From positions 1,980,247 to 2,033,229 of the forward strand of contig BFEA01000075.1 of the NCBI GenBank assembly GCA_003427395.1: a stretch of 52,983 bases of DNA. Reading direction: 5' to 3'. This document shows positions 31,597 to 41,436 of the stretch, in pieces. The stretch comes from Chara braunii (lineage: Eukaryota > Streptophyta > Charophyceae > Charales > Characeae). The position numbers were made by a program, and so were the translations under genes. The notes under the pieces were generated by a model. It searched no databases. It was not told where the DNA came from and saw only the letters and a list, made by a program, of their open reading frames with translations. Positions within the stretch are counted from its first letter, which is position 1. Every line of letters begins with the position of its first letter.

Positions 31597-34500
31597 ATGC
31601 AGAGCACTGTACTGAATAGCCCACACGTACGGCGGCCTTCTGACACGCTAAACCCCGCGCCCCCCAATGGGGACCCTGCGCAACCTGCCCTGCCCCCCCA
31701 AGCCACGCTGCCTATCCCCCCCCAAACCGCCTGCCGCCCCCCCTCACCTCCTGTCTTCCCGCGAGTTCGAAGGCCACCCCAATGGGCAACCAAGTTAGCC
31801 CAGGCAGATATAGATGTCCGGTCTCTCAACGTGAATGGCCTCATTCAAGCGACCGCAGACAAAAAAGACGCAATTTTTAATATGATTAAATGTCCAATCA
31901 CAAGAAGATGGCCAGACGCAGTGTGTATACAAGAGACACACTTGCAGGACAATCCAGCACACGTGGCAAAAGCGAAAGCAGTATGGCCATATACTGCATT
32001 TTCGGCCCTTGCCAAAAACAGGGCGTCCGCAGGGGTGGCGATTTGGCTCCCCCCCTCCTCGAAACTCAAACCAGTAGGAGAGCAACATGACGTCCGCCAG
32101 GGTAGGTGGATCTGCCTTAAGGTAGCCTACGAAGAAGAGGAGCTCTACTTGGTGAGCATCTACGCCCCGAACGACCCCGCCACCTGGATGGAATTCTGGA
32201 TCTCTCTTCACCAGCAACTTCCAGACGATGCTCCATTGGTTCTGGCAGGCGATTTCAATACCGCGCTCGACCCAGACCTGGACCGCAGATCCACCTCTCA
32301 GCGACAGAACCAAGGGGAGCGGCTGCAGGCTGCAATGGGACCGGATGTGCTTATGCTCAGACAAGTCATGGCGGACAGAGAACTGAAAGACATGTATAGA
32401 GTGCTGCACCCCGCCCAACGGGCATATACATGTCTGTCTTCCCGGGGTAATCGGGGTCTGTCCAACTCCCGTATTGACCTTACGCTTGTGTCAAAAGAAC
32501 TGCAGGGACTTATTACCACAGCAGAAATAACAACAATTAGCCCCTGCAAATCCTTCGATCACCGTATGGTTACACTGGGTCTCTCCTTTCACACCCACAT
32601 TAAGAGAGGGCCAGGATTTTTCAAACTGAACACCTCCATGCTCCCCCTGACGAGTTATAAAGATCTTATTAAAACTTTCTGGGAATAGTGGCAGTCCTAG
32701 AAACCGACATCAGGGGACCATGTGAAATGGTTTAATGAGGGATTAACTCAGATGAGGGAAAGATCCAAAAAGTTATCAATTCAGCACGCAAGGGACCGCA
32801 AGGCCCTCCTCGAAAAGTTGATGAAGGACCTTGAAGAATGGGATGAGCAGTTAATGGACGACCCTCTCCACCATCCTACTTTCGACAGCTTGCAAGAAGC
32901 AAGGACCCACCTCCAGGACTACCTCGAAAGGCAAGCGCAAGCGTGGAGGATCCAAGCCAGGATCAAAAGAGCACACACAGATGGGACAATGTCGAGGTCC
33001 TTTTTTAGGAAAGCAAGAGCGAGAGCAAGAGCCAACACTGTCCCAACACTTAGACACCCACTAGATGGAGCGGCCCCTGCAGCAACCAACGCTTACACAA
33101 TAACAGACTATGCCGCCCAGTATTATCGGCACTTGTTCACCTCCCAAACTCCGACCAAGCCCCCCGATGACGTCCGCCGAGCGCGAGAACAATTATTGAC
33201 AACGGTCCACACTCGTCTCACAGACGCCCAAAAGAATGCACTTGATATTCCCCTCACTCAAAAAGATATATGGGAAGCGCTTCAAGATATGGAAGATGAG
33301 AAGACACCAGGGATCGACTCATTTCCTAAAGAATTCTGGATGCAATTTTGGGACCTGCTCAAGGACGACCTGGTGGACTACATACGGGCTGTCCAGCAAC
33401 AGGGTACCTTCGGGGGCATGATTGGACAAGGAGTGACCACACTCCTGTACAAAAAGGGGGATAGAGAGGACATCAGAAATTACAGGCCTATAACCCTCCT
33501 CCCAGTGCCTTACAAACTGGTGGCCAAGGCACTCACCAAGAGACTGCTGCCTCGCATGAAGGTGTTCATCCATCCTGATCAAACGGGCTTTATGCCCAAT
33601 CGTAACATCCAGGATAATATCCTGCTGGTTAACAAAACCATCAGATATGCGAGGCAGCGAAAGGTCCAAGCGGCCATCATGTTCATAGACTTTGAGAAAG
33701 CATATGACCATGTAGACTGGGATTTTTTGGATATGTGCTTGGTCAGAATGAACTTTGGCCCGACCTTATGTCATTGGGTGCAACTCCTCCATAGGAGGGC
33801 TTCCACTAACATCATGCTCAATGGCCACCTGTCGCCTTCGATTAACCTACAACGGTCGGTGCGCCAGGGAGACCCCATAACACCCCTCTTGTTTGTCATC
33901 GTAATGGAAGCCCTCGCCTCGATAATCAGATCCCACCCGAGGATCAGCAAAGTGCCCATCCCAGAAATCCCGGAACATCTTATTCCGGTTACATCTCTGT
34001 TTGCAGACGACCTCACAGTTCTGATCAAAGCGGACGAAGACAGCATACGCGCCCTTACGCATGTCATACAACTCTTCTCGTTAGCGATCGACATGAAAGT
34101 CAACTAGGGAACTAAGTCGGAAGGTTGGTGGTTCCATCCTGCAGGGGATCCGCCACCGACTGAGCCTGTTGTAGCATGGGCACGCAAGGAGGATGCCATC
34201 ACAATACTGGGAGTAAGATTAACTGCACTTGGGCCCCCTCCAGATCATGGGGACATGCTTGCCAACATGGCAATAGAACGAATGGCTAAATGGGAAGGCT
34301 TGCACACCTCGATTGTTGGAAGGGCCCTGGCAATAAACAATGTTGTCCTTGCGGCCATTTGGTATAAATCAACAGTCTGGCCACTGAACAAACAACAATA
34401 TGCCAGGTTGAGAAGAGCACTTACCACATACCTCTGGAAAAACAGCGCCAAAACCCAGAGATGTGTGCAACGCGTAAGCTGGGACGTCCTCACGCAGCCG

Positions 34501-36274
34501 AGGGTCAAAGGGGGACTGGGGATATTGGATCCAGAACGTGAGAGTGATGCACTGATTTTCGAAGTTTTGATTATTGTTGATAGGTAACGACATTCCATGG
34601 ACACAGCTGGCCTGCCTGCAGATTGCCACCCTGGCCCCGAAACCATCATCAGCAGCCAATACACTGCATCCGCTCCGATGGTTGACTAATGCGCACTGGT
34701 CAATACCCTCCCCCCCGAGACAAATGCAAGGGACAGACCCGCGACAAGCAGCCAGGCTGGATCTGCTCCTTGATCCCCTATGGTCCCACATGCTCAAACT
34801 CTGGAGGAAAAGAGGGCCACAGCAATAACCGGCCCTGAATAAGTGGCAAGATATATGGAGGCAACCGCTCTTTGGTAACCCCAACATCGTGGACGAAGAC
34901 GGTAACCCACTAAGACTCACCGAAAACTCCCCATGGCTCACGTGGGCCAAAAAGGGTGTTTTTACGGTGGGAGACTTATGGGACCCCAAAACAAATGATT
35001 GGGTGACAATCGAGTGGATGCAACTAAGGCTCAAACGTGTAAGGAACGTAGGAGACAGGCTGCAGAAGCTTAGGGAGGCTCTTCCCCTAGCCTGGAGGCT
35101 CACCCTCCAATCTGGCCCGAAGTTCCGGCAGGGCGACTGGGTCACTAAATATGCAGACCTTCCTAGGCCACCGACCATATACAGAATCCGCAGGAAGGAC
35201 AAAGGCAGCTGCTCATTGGAAGCATATGTCCCTCACGAACCAGGCGCCAGGTTCTCTAAACTCTCGAGGAATGAGGGCCTAGACGGGACAGAACTTTGGG
35301 TGGGTCTGATGCACGTGCGTGTGGTAGGGGATCCGCACGAATCGCTCTTTGTATATGAACCCTCAATCCCGGTCGCCATGTTGCCTTTCGACCCGGCGGA
35401 ATGGGAATGGCCAGGAGTGAAACCCATGCATATTTGGGACTACACGGTCAAAGGAGGATACAGAATCTCGCGCCCCACATCCATAATAAATCAAACACTG
35501 CAGACAAGATGGGAACATGACTCACCTCTGCAGCCGGGGTCGATGGACAACCCTCCCTGGTCCGTGTATGTTAAAATCATGCCCACTAGCCAAAGAGCCC
35601 TCCAATGGCAAATCCGGCATCGTTGCCTGCCAACCCCTGATTGGTTGGTCTCCCGAACGGACCTGGAACAAAAAGGGCTGTTGTCACCCATCTGCACCTA
35701 TTGTGGCAGGTCATCACCACCGGCCCGGGCAATGCTGGAACACTGCCTGCTTGCTTGCCCCATGGTTACTCAAATATGGCAATGGTGGGATGCTGCCTTT
35801 CACTCCCTCACGGATCTGTATATCCCGTGGGATCTGAGTTTGCTGTTGCTTGGCAAAAAACACCCCTCGGAATCACAATGGTCACCCTATGCAACCAACC
35901 TGTTCTCGTACATGAGATTGCAAGTCCTCATGCTGGCTTGGAGAGCCAGATGTGCTTTTGAAAGAAGAGACCATTAGTTCGGGTTGATACAAGCCCAACA
36001 AGTGATCGAAGAGGACATTAGATCCCACACCCAAGATGCCTGGAGAAAGTTCATATGCAGCTACCGGGAGGAAAATGATCACACGGTTAAAGTAATCTTT
36101 AAGGAAGCCTACCTCCAGACTTGGCAGGACCCACACAGAAGATTCTCTGAACTGGATGCCGACCTCAACATCCGGTGGAAACACTGGCGAAGCTCAGAGC
36201 CATCGTGGCAAAGGAGGCCCTCCCACAACTTCCAGGTCCCCTACCTGCAACCTAACTTCGTGCTGGTGGAGTGA
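31597..36274 (+). pseudogene. LINE ORF2: endonuclease-reverse transcriptase, several stops
   Basis: Endonuclease (31800-32620): SLNVNGL, QETHL, YAPND, AGDFNTALDPDLDR, SNSRIDL and SFDHR carry the usual catalytic Asn, Glu, Asp and His. RT (about 33280-34070): TPGIDSFPKEFW, NYRPITLL, DQTGFMPNRN, FIDFEKAYDHVDW, SVRQGDPITPLLF and SLFADDLTVL, so the catalytic Asp residues are intact. A C-terminal zinc knuckle of zf-RVT type (CTYCGRSSPPARAMLEHCLL) follows near 35695. Disruptions are TAG at 32686 and 32698 between the domains, TAG at 34105 just after the RT core, a frameshift near 34565, TAA at 34826 and TAG at 35975. The protein would nick target DNA and prime reverse transcription, but this copy cannot make it. 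Confidence 0.9.
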
Positions 36275-36660
36275 TAATCCCAGGTTCGCCCCCTTGCTGG
36301 GGCTCTGACAGTCGCACTCCCTGCGCCGAAGCTCAGTCCCTATCTTCCCAGCACACGTCGCCCTCCCCTACCAACCTCCTCCCGCCCTACCCAGCTCCCC
36401 TCCTTCCTCCTGCCCCACCCAACACACTCAACTCCCCTCTCTTCGACACCTTGCCAGCCACAACCTGGGAAAGCGAGACTGAGGACGGCAGACGACAGCG
36501 ACAGATTGCAGCCATCAGATATCAAACTTCACACAAGATACAACAAAGAAGAAGAGGAATGGGGGGATGGACAGAGCAGGAGCAAAGTCAGCGACCCCCC
36601 AGGGTCTTCGCAGGGAAGGACCAAACACAAGACAGCAAAGACATGACAATGACACCATGA

Positions 36661-37287
36661 CAGGCAGGGGGTGCTCCACTGGAGCAGCAGCCACGGCCCT
36701 CGCCCTCCCCTCCGGCAAAACAACGACGACACCCCTCTGCCAGGACTGGTGCAGAGACATTGGACACAAGGGGGGTGAATAGATGTCCATCTTGTTGGAA
36801 ATGCAGCTCTCTGATGGGGGGTAACCATAGTTCAATTGAGCAATGGGGGGGGGGGAACTGCAACAACACACACATACTACATGCTTCTATGGGATGTTGG
36901 ACCTGGTTTCCAGCAGGCGACATTTCACACCAAATATGCATGCCTGTGAGAGGGACAGGGATTTGGGGTCTGAAAGATCCATCGGGTAGGTAGGAAGCAT
37001 AGTATGATGTACAGCTGAGTAATGGGGGATAACCAGGGAATTAGGGGGGTCAGGATGAGGGGGGTTGCAAACACCGAGGATAGGAGTTCTGCCACTGACA
37101 GTACGAGGACTGTAGATATCAAAGCACAGTGAACACCATCCTGGGTGAGGCTAGGCCACAAGGAAGTAGGAGCTCAACGAACTGGAAGGGTAACATGTGC
37201 AGCCCAGAGGGAAAGTAGGATGCTCCGGAGCAACAACTTTAATGGCCATAAGCCCAATAAACACGGTATTATAATGTTGTATCCAAT
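36661..37287. other. Non-coding, with a diverged SINE-like core
   Basis: No gene. 36891-36938 (GGGATGTTGGACCTGGTTTC, then CAGCAGGCGA) is a diverged SINE-like core lacking a tail. A G run lies at about 36845-36855. Confidence 0.5.
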
Positions 37288-37419
37288 GGGACGCTGGGCC
37301 CAATTTCCAGCAGGTGCCGCTCCCCACCAATAGATGGAGCCTCCCCGCCAGTGCTAGAGGTGTTTGCTCTTATCAGCACATCTAGCACCCCATCGGGTTG
37401 TCTTTAAAAAAAAAAAAAA
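37288..37419 (+). mobile_element. SINE-like retroposon with 3' hairpin
   Basis: Starts GGGACGCTGGGCCC, continues through CCAGCAGGTG and CTCCCCACCAATAGATGGAG, then a hairpin with arms GTGCTAGA (37351-37358) and TCTAGCAC (37381-37388) around a 22-nt loop containing TTTGCTCTTATCAGCA. It ends in 14 A (37406-37419). The same loop is shared with 40651-40784 and 42777-42925 while the stem sequence differs. Confidence 0.75.
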
Positions 37420-37600
37420 GAGAATGGCGAGTTTTGGTACGAGGACTCCGAGCGACGGTTTCTCGTCTGTAGCGAGGGTCTGAGTTGGATTGTTGGTGTT
37501 CTGATTTTTGTCTCTCTGTTTTCCATAGTTTTTTATTTCTGAATATGTTCTTGAACTGGATTGAATTTTCTGATTAAAAAAATTCTTTCTAAGTTGGCGC

Positions 37601-38395
37601 TGGTGGCAGGGGGTCGGGGTTGCGATGGTGGGGGATAATGCGCTCTGCGGCAATGGGGCTAACCTGCAGGGTGGAAATAGGGTACAGCAGCGGTGAAGAT
37701 GGTGGCTTCGCACTAAGACTTGTCGGGGTAGGGTTGTGAGGGATTTTATGTGTCAGGGATATCTGCAACCAGCGCCCGAAGGAGCTGAGTGATCGGATCT
37801 ACAGTTATGGTGCTGATTGGTGGCTTGTCTGGTATTTGCTGTAGTCTTGGGTCCCCGTGGGCTTGCGAATGGACGAGGTCAGAACGACGTTGGTCGGTGC
37901 TGGGGCTTGGTCGCGCTGCTTTGTAACTCAAGCTGTACGAGGGCAAGAGACCTGCTAGAGAGATCTGGGGAGTTGTCGAGGGTGGAAGACACTCTAGTGT
38001 CCTTTGGTAAGCTGGTACTTAGACGATGCTGGTCGGAGCCAGGGCGGGTCGTTTTGCCCTGTAGCCTAGCAGGTGGGAGTCTTATGGGGTGGGTCGTGCC
38101 ACTCTGTAACCTAGCAGTTGAGGGTGTGAGGCCTAGTAGAGACTAAGTATCGGGGTATAGGGATGAGGCAGGTAGGGGTGGGCTACTGACAAGCTCTAAG
38201 GCAGGTATTTCTCAATCTGAATGCTCTTCTAAAAACAAAAGGGCCCTCTGCATGGAGAAGTAGATGGTTGGATATCAAGCGTCCTACTAGTGAGGGGGCT
38301 AGCTTGTAGGACGGAAATAGGGTATAGCAGCAGAGGAGATGGTGGCTCTGCTGCAGTAAGTCCTGCCGAAGTGAGGTAAAGAGGATTGATGGGGG
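37601..38395. repeat. Direct repeat pair around 37650 and 38300
   Basis: GGGCTAACCTGCAGGGTGGA followed by AATAGGGTACAGCAGCGG and GATGGTGGCT at about 37650-37710 matches GGGCTAGCTTGTAGGACGGA, AATAGGGTATAGCAGCAG and GATGGTGGCT at about 38298-38350. The pair flanks the dispersed repeat copy at 37860-38170. Confidence 0.75.
37860..38170 (+). repeat. Dispersed repeat with internal sub-repeats (copy 2)
   Basis: Second copy of the repeat at 25500-25780. Sub-repeats GTTGGTCGGTGCTGGGGC, GATGCTGGTCGGAGCCAGGG and GGGTGGGTCGTGCC are each followed by a TGTAAC or TGTAGC-CTAGCAG phrase. GTCGAGGGTGGAAGACA is shared exactly. With the flanking direct repeats this may be one larger element of unknown class. 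Confidence 0.65.
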
Positions 38396-38549
38396 GTTTC
38401 TGAGTCGTTTTCTGAACTTTGCTCATTCCTGAAGTTCGTCGTAGTAATTTGCTAAGTAGTTCAAATTTTTCTTAGCCAAAGCAGGGTAATGGCCCCGGTA
38501 TCTCAAATATCCCAAATTTTCAAAACCTTCTATGTAAAAATTTCCATAT

Positions 38550-38605
38550 GGGACTCTGGGCCCGGTTCCCAGAACGTGCTGCTCCCCACGAATAGATTGG
38601 AGCCT
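38550..38605 (+). mobile_element. SINE-like core, no tail
   Basis: GGGACTCTGGGCCCGGTTCC, then CTGCTCCCCACGAATAGATT, matches the family core. It runs straight into the next tandem array (GAAACATTC unit) without a tail. Confidence 0.6.
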
Positions 38606-39060
38606 TGAAACATTCTGTTTCGGACAAGTTTGGAGTGGCACACACGCTAGTCTACAGTTGGCTTAGGTACTGACACCGCCTACGGTGGCTCCGTGGAAAC
38701 ATTCGGTTCCGGACTAGCCTGGGCCCTGGACCATATAATCCAACCATGAAATAATCCCGATAGGTACTCTGGCTGGTCTAGAGTTGGCATAGGTAGGATG
38801 GTGCCTAGGGTGGCTCCGAGGAAACATTTGGTTCCAGGCTAGCCTGGAGTGGCACACAGGCTGGTCTAGAGTTGGCTTAGGGACACTGCCTATGGTGGCT
38901 CCGTGGAAACATTCGGTTCCGGACTGGCCCAGAATGACACTCATACCAACTGTAACATCATCCCAATAGGCGCCCTGACTGGTCTAGAGTTGACTTAGGT
39001 AAGACATTGCCTAGGGTGGCTCCGTGGAAACATTCGGTTCCGGACTGGCCTGGGATCATA
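38606..39060. repeat. Irregular tandem repeat with GGTGGCTCCGTGGAAACATT unit
   Basis: The phrase GGTGGCTCCGTGGAAACATT followed by CGGTTCCGGACT occurs at 38684, 38809, 38894 and 39015, with a partial copy at about 38606. Between them CTGGTCTAGAGTTGGCTTAG alternates. Spacings of 125, 85 and 121 bp suggest a higher-order unit with a deletion in one copy. Confidence 0.85.
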
Positions 39061-39666
39061 ACTCATGACTAATATAACCAACTGAGGGTGCAAAGGGGGC
39101 TGGGTCGGAGGTCTTCCCTGGCAGAAATCGGCCCTGCGGCGAACTGGTGCGGGTTACGGAATCGATAACCTTGCCCCCTCAGCATGAACAATAACACAAC
39201 CCCTAAGCAATAATAGTAGGCTATGCTAGGAACATGGTGCCCGGGTTGGGTTAGAAGGGATGTCTCAGGTAAGACCTTGGTTAGGGTAGAACCACTGGAC
39301 ACTGCCTATTGAAAGGCTCTAAGGAATATTCGCTGTCTGACCAAAAAACCTGGGCTGGTGCTCATAGGAAAAAAAGGACAAAGAACGATCATGCTCGGCG
39401 GCCGAAGTGCCCGTGCGACAAGGCTCGATAGTGCTTCAACTAGGGCTGGGGGAGGTTTGTCATGGCCTAGCGCTGGTGTCTGCAACCGCTGTCAGGTGTA
39501 CCCGAGAGGGCCAAACAAGTGGCCCCGTAGATGAGGAAGCAGAGGTTACGCTAAGGAAGCAGAAATATGAGGTACGTAGGGGTGGGTCCTGTGAGCAACC
39601 ATAATTAAAAAAAAAAGAAAAAAGAAACGGAAAAAAAGACAACAAGCATGGTACAGGCACTATCGT
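39061..39666. other. Non-coding stretch, nothing recognised
   Basis: No gene or element seen. An A-rich run at about 39607-39640 is the 3' (T-rich) side of the minus-strand tRNA-like element that follows. Confidence 0.5.
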
Positions 39667-39738
39667 GGGGGCAATGGGAGTCGAACCCACAACTTCCCAA
39701 GTGTTGCCTGAACGCCTTGCTAACTGAGCTACACCCAG
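39605..39738 (-). mobile_element. tRNA-derived SINE with T-rich 3' tail
   Basis: Minus-strand reading begins GGGTGTAGCTCAGTTAGCAA, a good tRNA A-box/D-arm, followed by ACTTGGGAAGTTGTGGG and the B box GGGTTCGACTCCC (39676-39688 on plus). The acceptor ends pair poorly and the anticodon stem is irregular, so it is not a working tRNA. A short body (GATAGTGCCTGTACCATGC) leads to a T-rich tail with occasional C. A tRNA head plus a simple 3' tail indicates a SINE. No target duplication was found. Confidence 0.6.
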
Positions 39739-39970
39739 TTCGCATGGGGGCAGATTGTTGAGGCACTTGTGCACCGGAAACTCAAAAGAAATACCTTGCA
39801 GAAGAGTAGGGTGTTCCACGTTTAGTTTAGGGATCAACTCATGCGGCCCCAATCGCACTCGTCCATTCATGGGCAGCTCTTCCCAACCCACCACCGGAGG
39901 CCTCGGGAAAAAGAGAAAACAAAACTCCTCTTTTGTTGCCGAGCCCCAAACTTCCTTCTGGGAAATCTCC

Positions 39971-40121
39971 TTAAACCACCAGTACTTGGGCGACGCCTTA
40001 GCGTTAACGCTACGAGAATTTCGCTACCCGCGGGCCGTCGATTTATCGTATAGACAGCCCGCGCCGCTTCAAAAAAGGTGCGGCCGGCGCGGCGCGCATT
40101 GCCCAAGTACTGGTGGTTTAA
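39971..40121. mobile_element. 151-bp MITE with 21-bp perfect terminal inverted repeats
   Basis: The left end TTAAACCACCAGTACTTGGG(C) is the exact reverse complement of the right end (G)CCCAAGTACTGGTGGTTTAA. The interior is GC-rich with further partial complementarity near the ends. The terminal TTAA or TAA may be part of the target duplication, which would fit TTAA (piggyBac-like) or TAA (Harbinger-like) insertion. The palindrome makes these indistinguishable here. No coding capacity. Confidence 0.82.
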
Positions 40122-40591
40122 GTAACTCTGTGGAGCACAAACTTCATTGTCTAGACTGAAAATTATTGAAGCAGTGTAATCTGTGGAAGTGAAGGCAGTG
40201 TACTTAGGACCTCTCCCTCTCTATCGCTGGATGGGGATGACCTGGCAATGCTAACTTTGCAGAATTTGTGATCAAATTTACGTTGTGGACCATGGTCACA
40301 GTTATGAGCGGGCTTGTACCTCCCCCACAATATGACGCATGGCCACGTGTGCCAGATACAGATATCACGGTGATGCCTTATGCTCACGGGGGGAAGGTAG
40401 ATTGCGACAGAAGGGGACTGTGTACCTTCACCTGAATGTTCACACCAAATGAACTGACAAAACATCGTCAACAGGAAAAGGGACTAGATTCATTGTCCCA
40501 GGGGAAAAAGACAAATGGATTCAACAGCCCGGGAACTCAGATCAGTTGGAGTGGCAGAGAGACCTTTACTGTTTTCCAATGTAAATCGGAA

Positions 40592-40620
40592 GGGACGCCG
40601 GGCCCGGTTCCCAGCATGAG
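40592..40620 (+). mobile_element. SINE-like core fragment
   Basis: GGGACGCCGGGCCCGGTTCC then CAGCATGAG matches the family start. It lies 30 bp upstream of a longer copy in the same orientation, like a truncated dimer. Confidence 0.6.
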
Positions 40621-40650
40621 CTGTGCTATGTCTTTTCATTATGATGTAAA

Positions 40651-40784
40651 GGGACGCTGGACCCGGTTTCCAGCAGGTGCAGCTCCCCACCAGTGGAACG
40701 GAGCCATCTACCCATTTGAGGAGTAGAGGGAGTGTCTGCTCTTACCAGCAATTCCTCTACTCCTCATCACAGACGTTTAAAAAA
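40651..40784 (+). mobile_element. SINE-like retroposon with 13-bp-stem hairpin
   Basis: Core GGGACGCTGGACCCGGTTTC, CAGCAGGTGCAGCTCCCCAC, then a perfect 13-bp stem (40717-40729 TGAGGAGTAGAGG with 40754-40766 CCTCTACTCCTCA) around a loop containing TCTGCTCTTACCAGCA. A short A tail passes into a (GAA)n array. The loop matches the 37-kb and 42-kb copies. The stem sequence does not. Confidence 0.78.
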
Positions 40785-40827
40785 GAAGAAGAAGAAGAAG
40801 AAGAAGAAGAAGAAGAAGAAGAAGAAT
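40785..40827. repeat. (GAA)n microsatellite
   Basis: About fourteen GAA triplets directly downstream of the SINE-like tail, probably grown from it. Confidence 0.95.
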
Positions 40828-41149
40828 CCGTGGAATCCGTCCTCAAATAGGGTAAACTGACACGTATGAAAGAGAAGGGCCGGGCAGCTATGGACTGCTG
40901 TCAGTTGCTCTTCTGGGAATCAGGCAACAGGCAGCGGAGAGTATACCGGGAGGTGGCAAAGATGTTCACATTGTTCCAGGTCCAGCTCCCGTCAAGAGCA
41001 TCCTGCTGGTGGGGGCTGGGCCATAAGGAACCTGGAGCTCTAGAAGTAGGAACGGGATCTATGCAGGCCCAAGGGGAGGGAACTGCTCCTGACTAGAAAC
41101 TGAAAAGGTCACAGTCCAAACAAACACTGTGCTGAGATGATATATCCAA

Positions 41150-41297
41150 GGGATGCTGGACCCTGTTTCCAGCAGGTGTGGCTCCCCACCAATAGATGGA
41201 GCAGCCAGAAAGGCAAACCGTCAATTCAGGTGGTTCTCTTACCGTCACTGGGATAGAGGACATGCAGAAGGGCTTTTCAAAAAAAAAAAAAAAAAAA
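41150..41297 (+). mobile_element. SINE-like retroposon with A tail
   Basis: GGGATGCTGGACCCTGTTTC, CAGCAGGTGTGGCTCCCCAC, CAATAGATGGAGCAGCC, then a segment with CTCTTACCGTCAC partly like the family loop but without a clear stem, ending in about 18 A. Confidence 0.72.
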
Positions 41298-41389
41298 AGA
41301 GCAGCCTGCTCCTCATGGCTCGGCACCCACCCTCTACAACACCCTGGACTTTTTCTATTAAAAAAAAAAAAAAAAGAGCAGCCTGCTCC
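41298..41389 (+). mobile_element. Tiny A-tailed insertion with 15-bp target duplication
   Basis: AGAGCAGCCTGCTCC occurs at 41298-41312 and again at 41375-41389. Between them lie 62 bp ending in a run of about 15 A. This has the structure of a retro-inserted short RNA fragment with a target-site duplication. The source of the 47-bp body (TCATGGCTCGGCACCCACCC onward) is not identified. A direct duplication without retroposition is possible. Confidence 0.6.
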
Positions 41390-41436
41390 ACATTCTGAAT
41401 ATCTGGCATAAAACATGTTATCTGGGGCCATACTCA

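Larger units (their letters stand above)
27122..36660 (+). mobile_element. L1-type LINE, near full length, inactive (copy 1)
   Basis: A plus-strand non-LTR retrotransposon with three coding blocks in order: ORF1 (DUF4283-like and zinc knuckle, 27122-29076), a Gln-rich middle ORF (about 28979-31552) and ORF2 (apurinic-type endonuclease, RT, C-terminal zinc knuckle; 31597-36274). A Pro-rich, C-rich 3' segment follows to about 36660. Every block carries stops or frameshifts. No clear poly(A) tail or target duplication was found, so both ends are approximate. A second copy of the family starts at about 46520. Confidence 0.88.

Noticed and set aside
32686-32700. Programmed stop-codon readthrough between endonuclease and RT, since both LINE copies have TAG near this junction
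   Set aside because: Aligned residue by residue, the stops are at different positions (copy 1 at two sites, copy 2 at a third), so they are independent decay.
38606-39060. CRISPR-like array
   Set aside because: Repeats are irregular, spacers are themselves repetitive, and the genome is eukaryotic.
39667-39738. Functional tRNA gene
   Set aside because: Acceptor stem and anticodon stem do not pair properly and a simple-sequence tail follows, so a SINE head is more likely.
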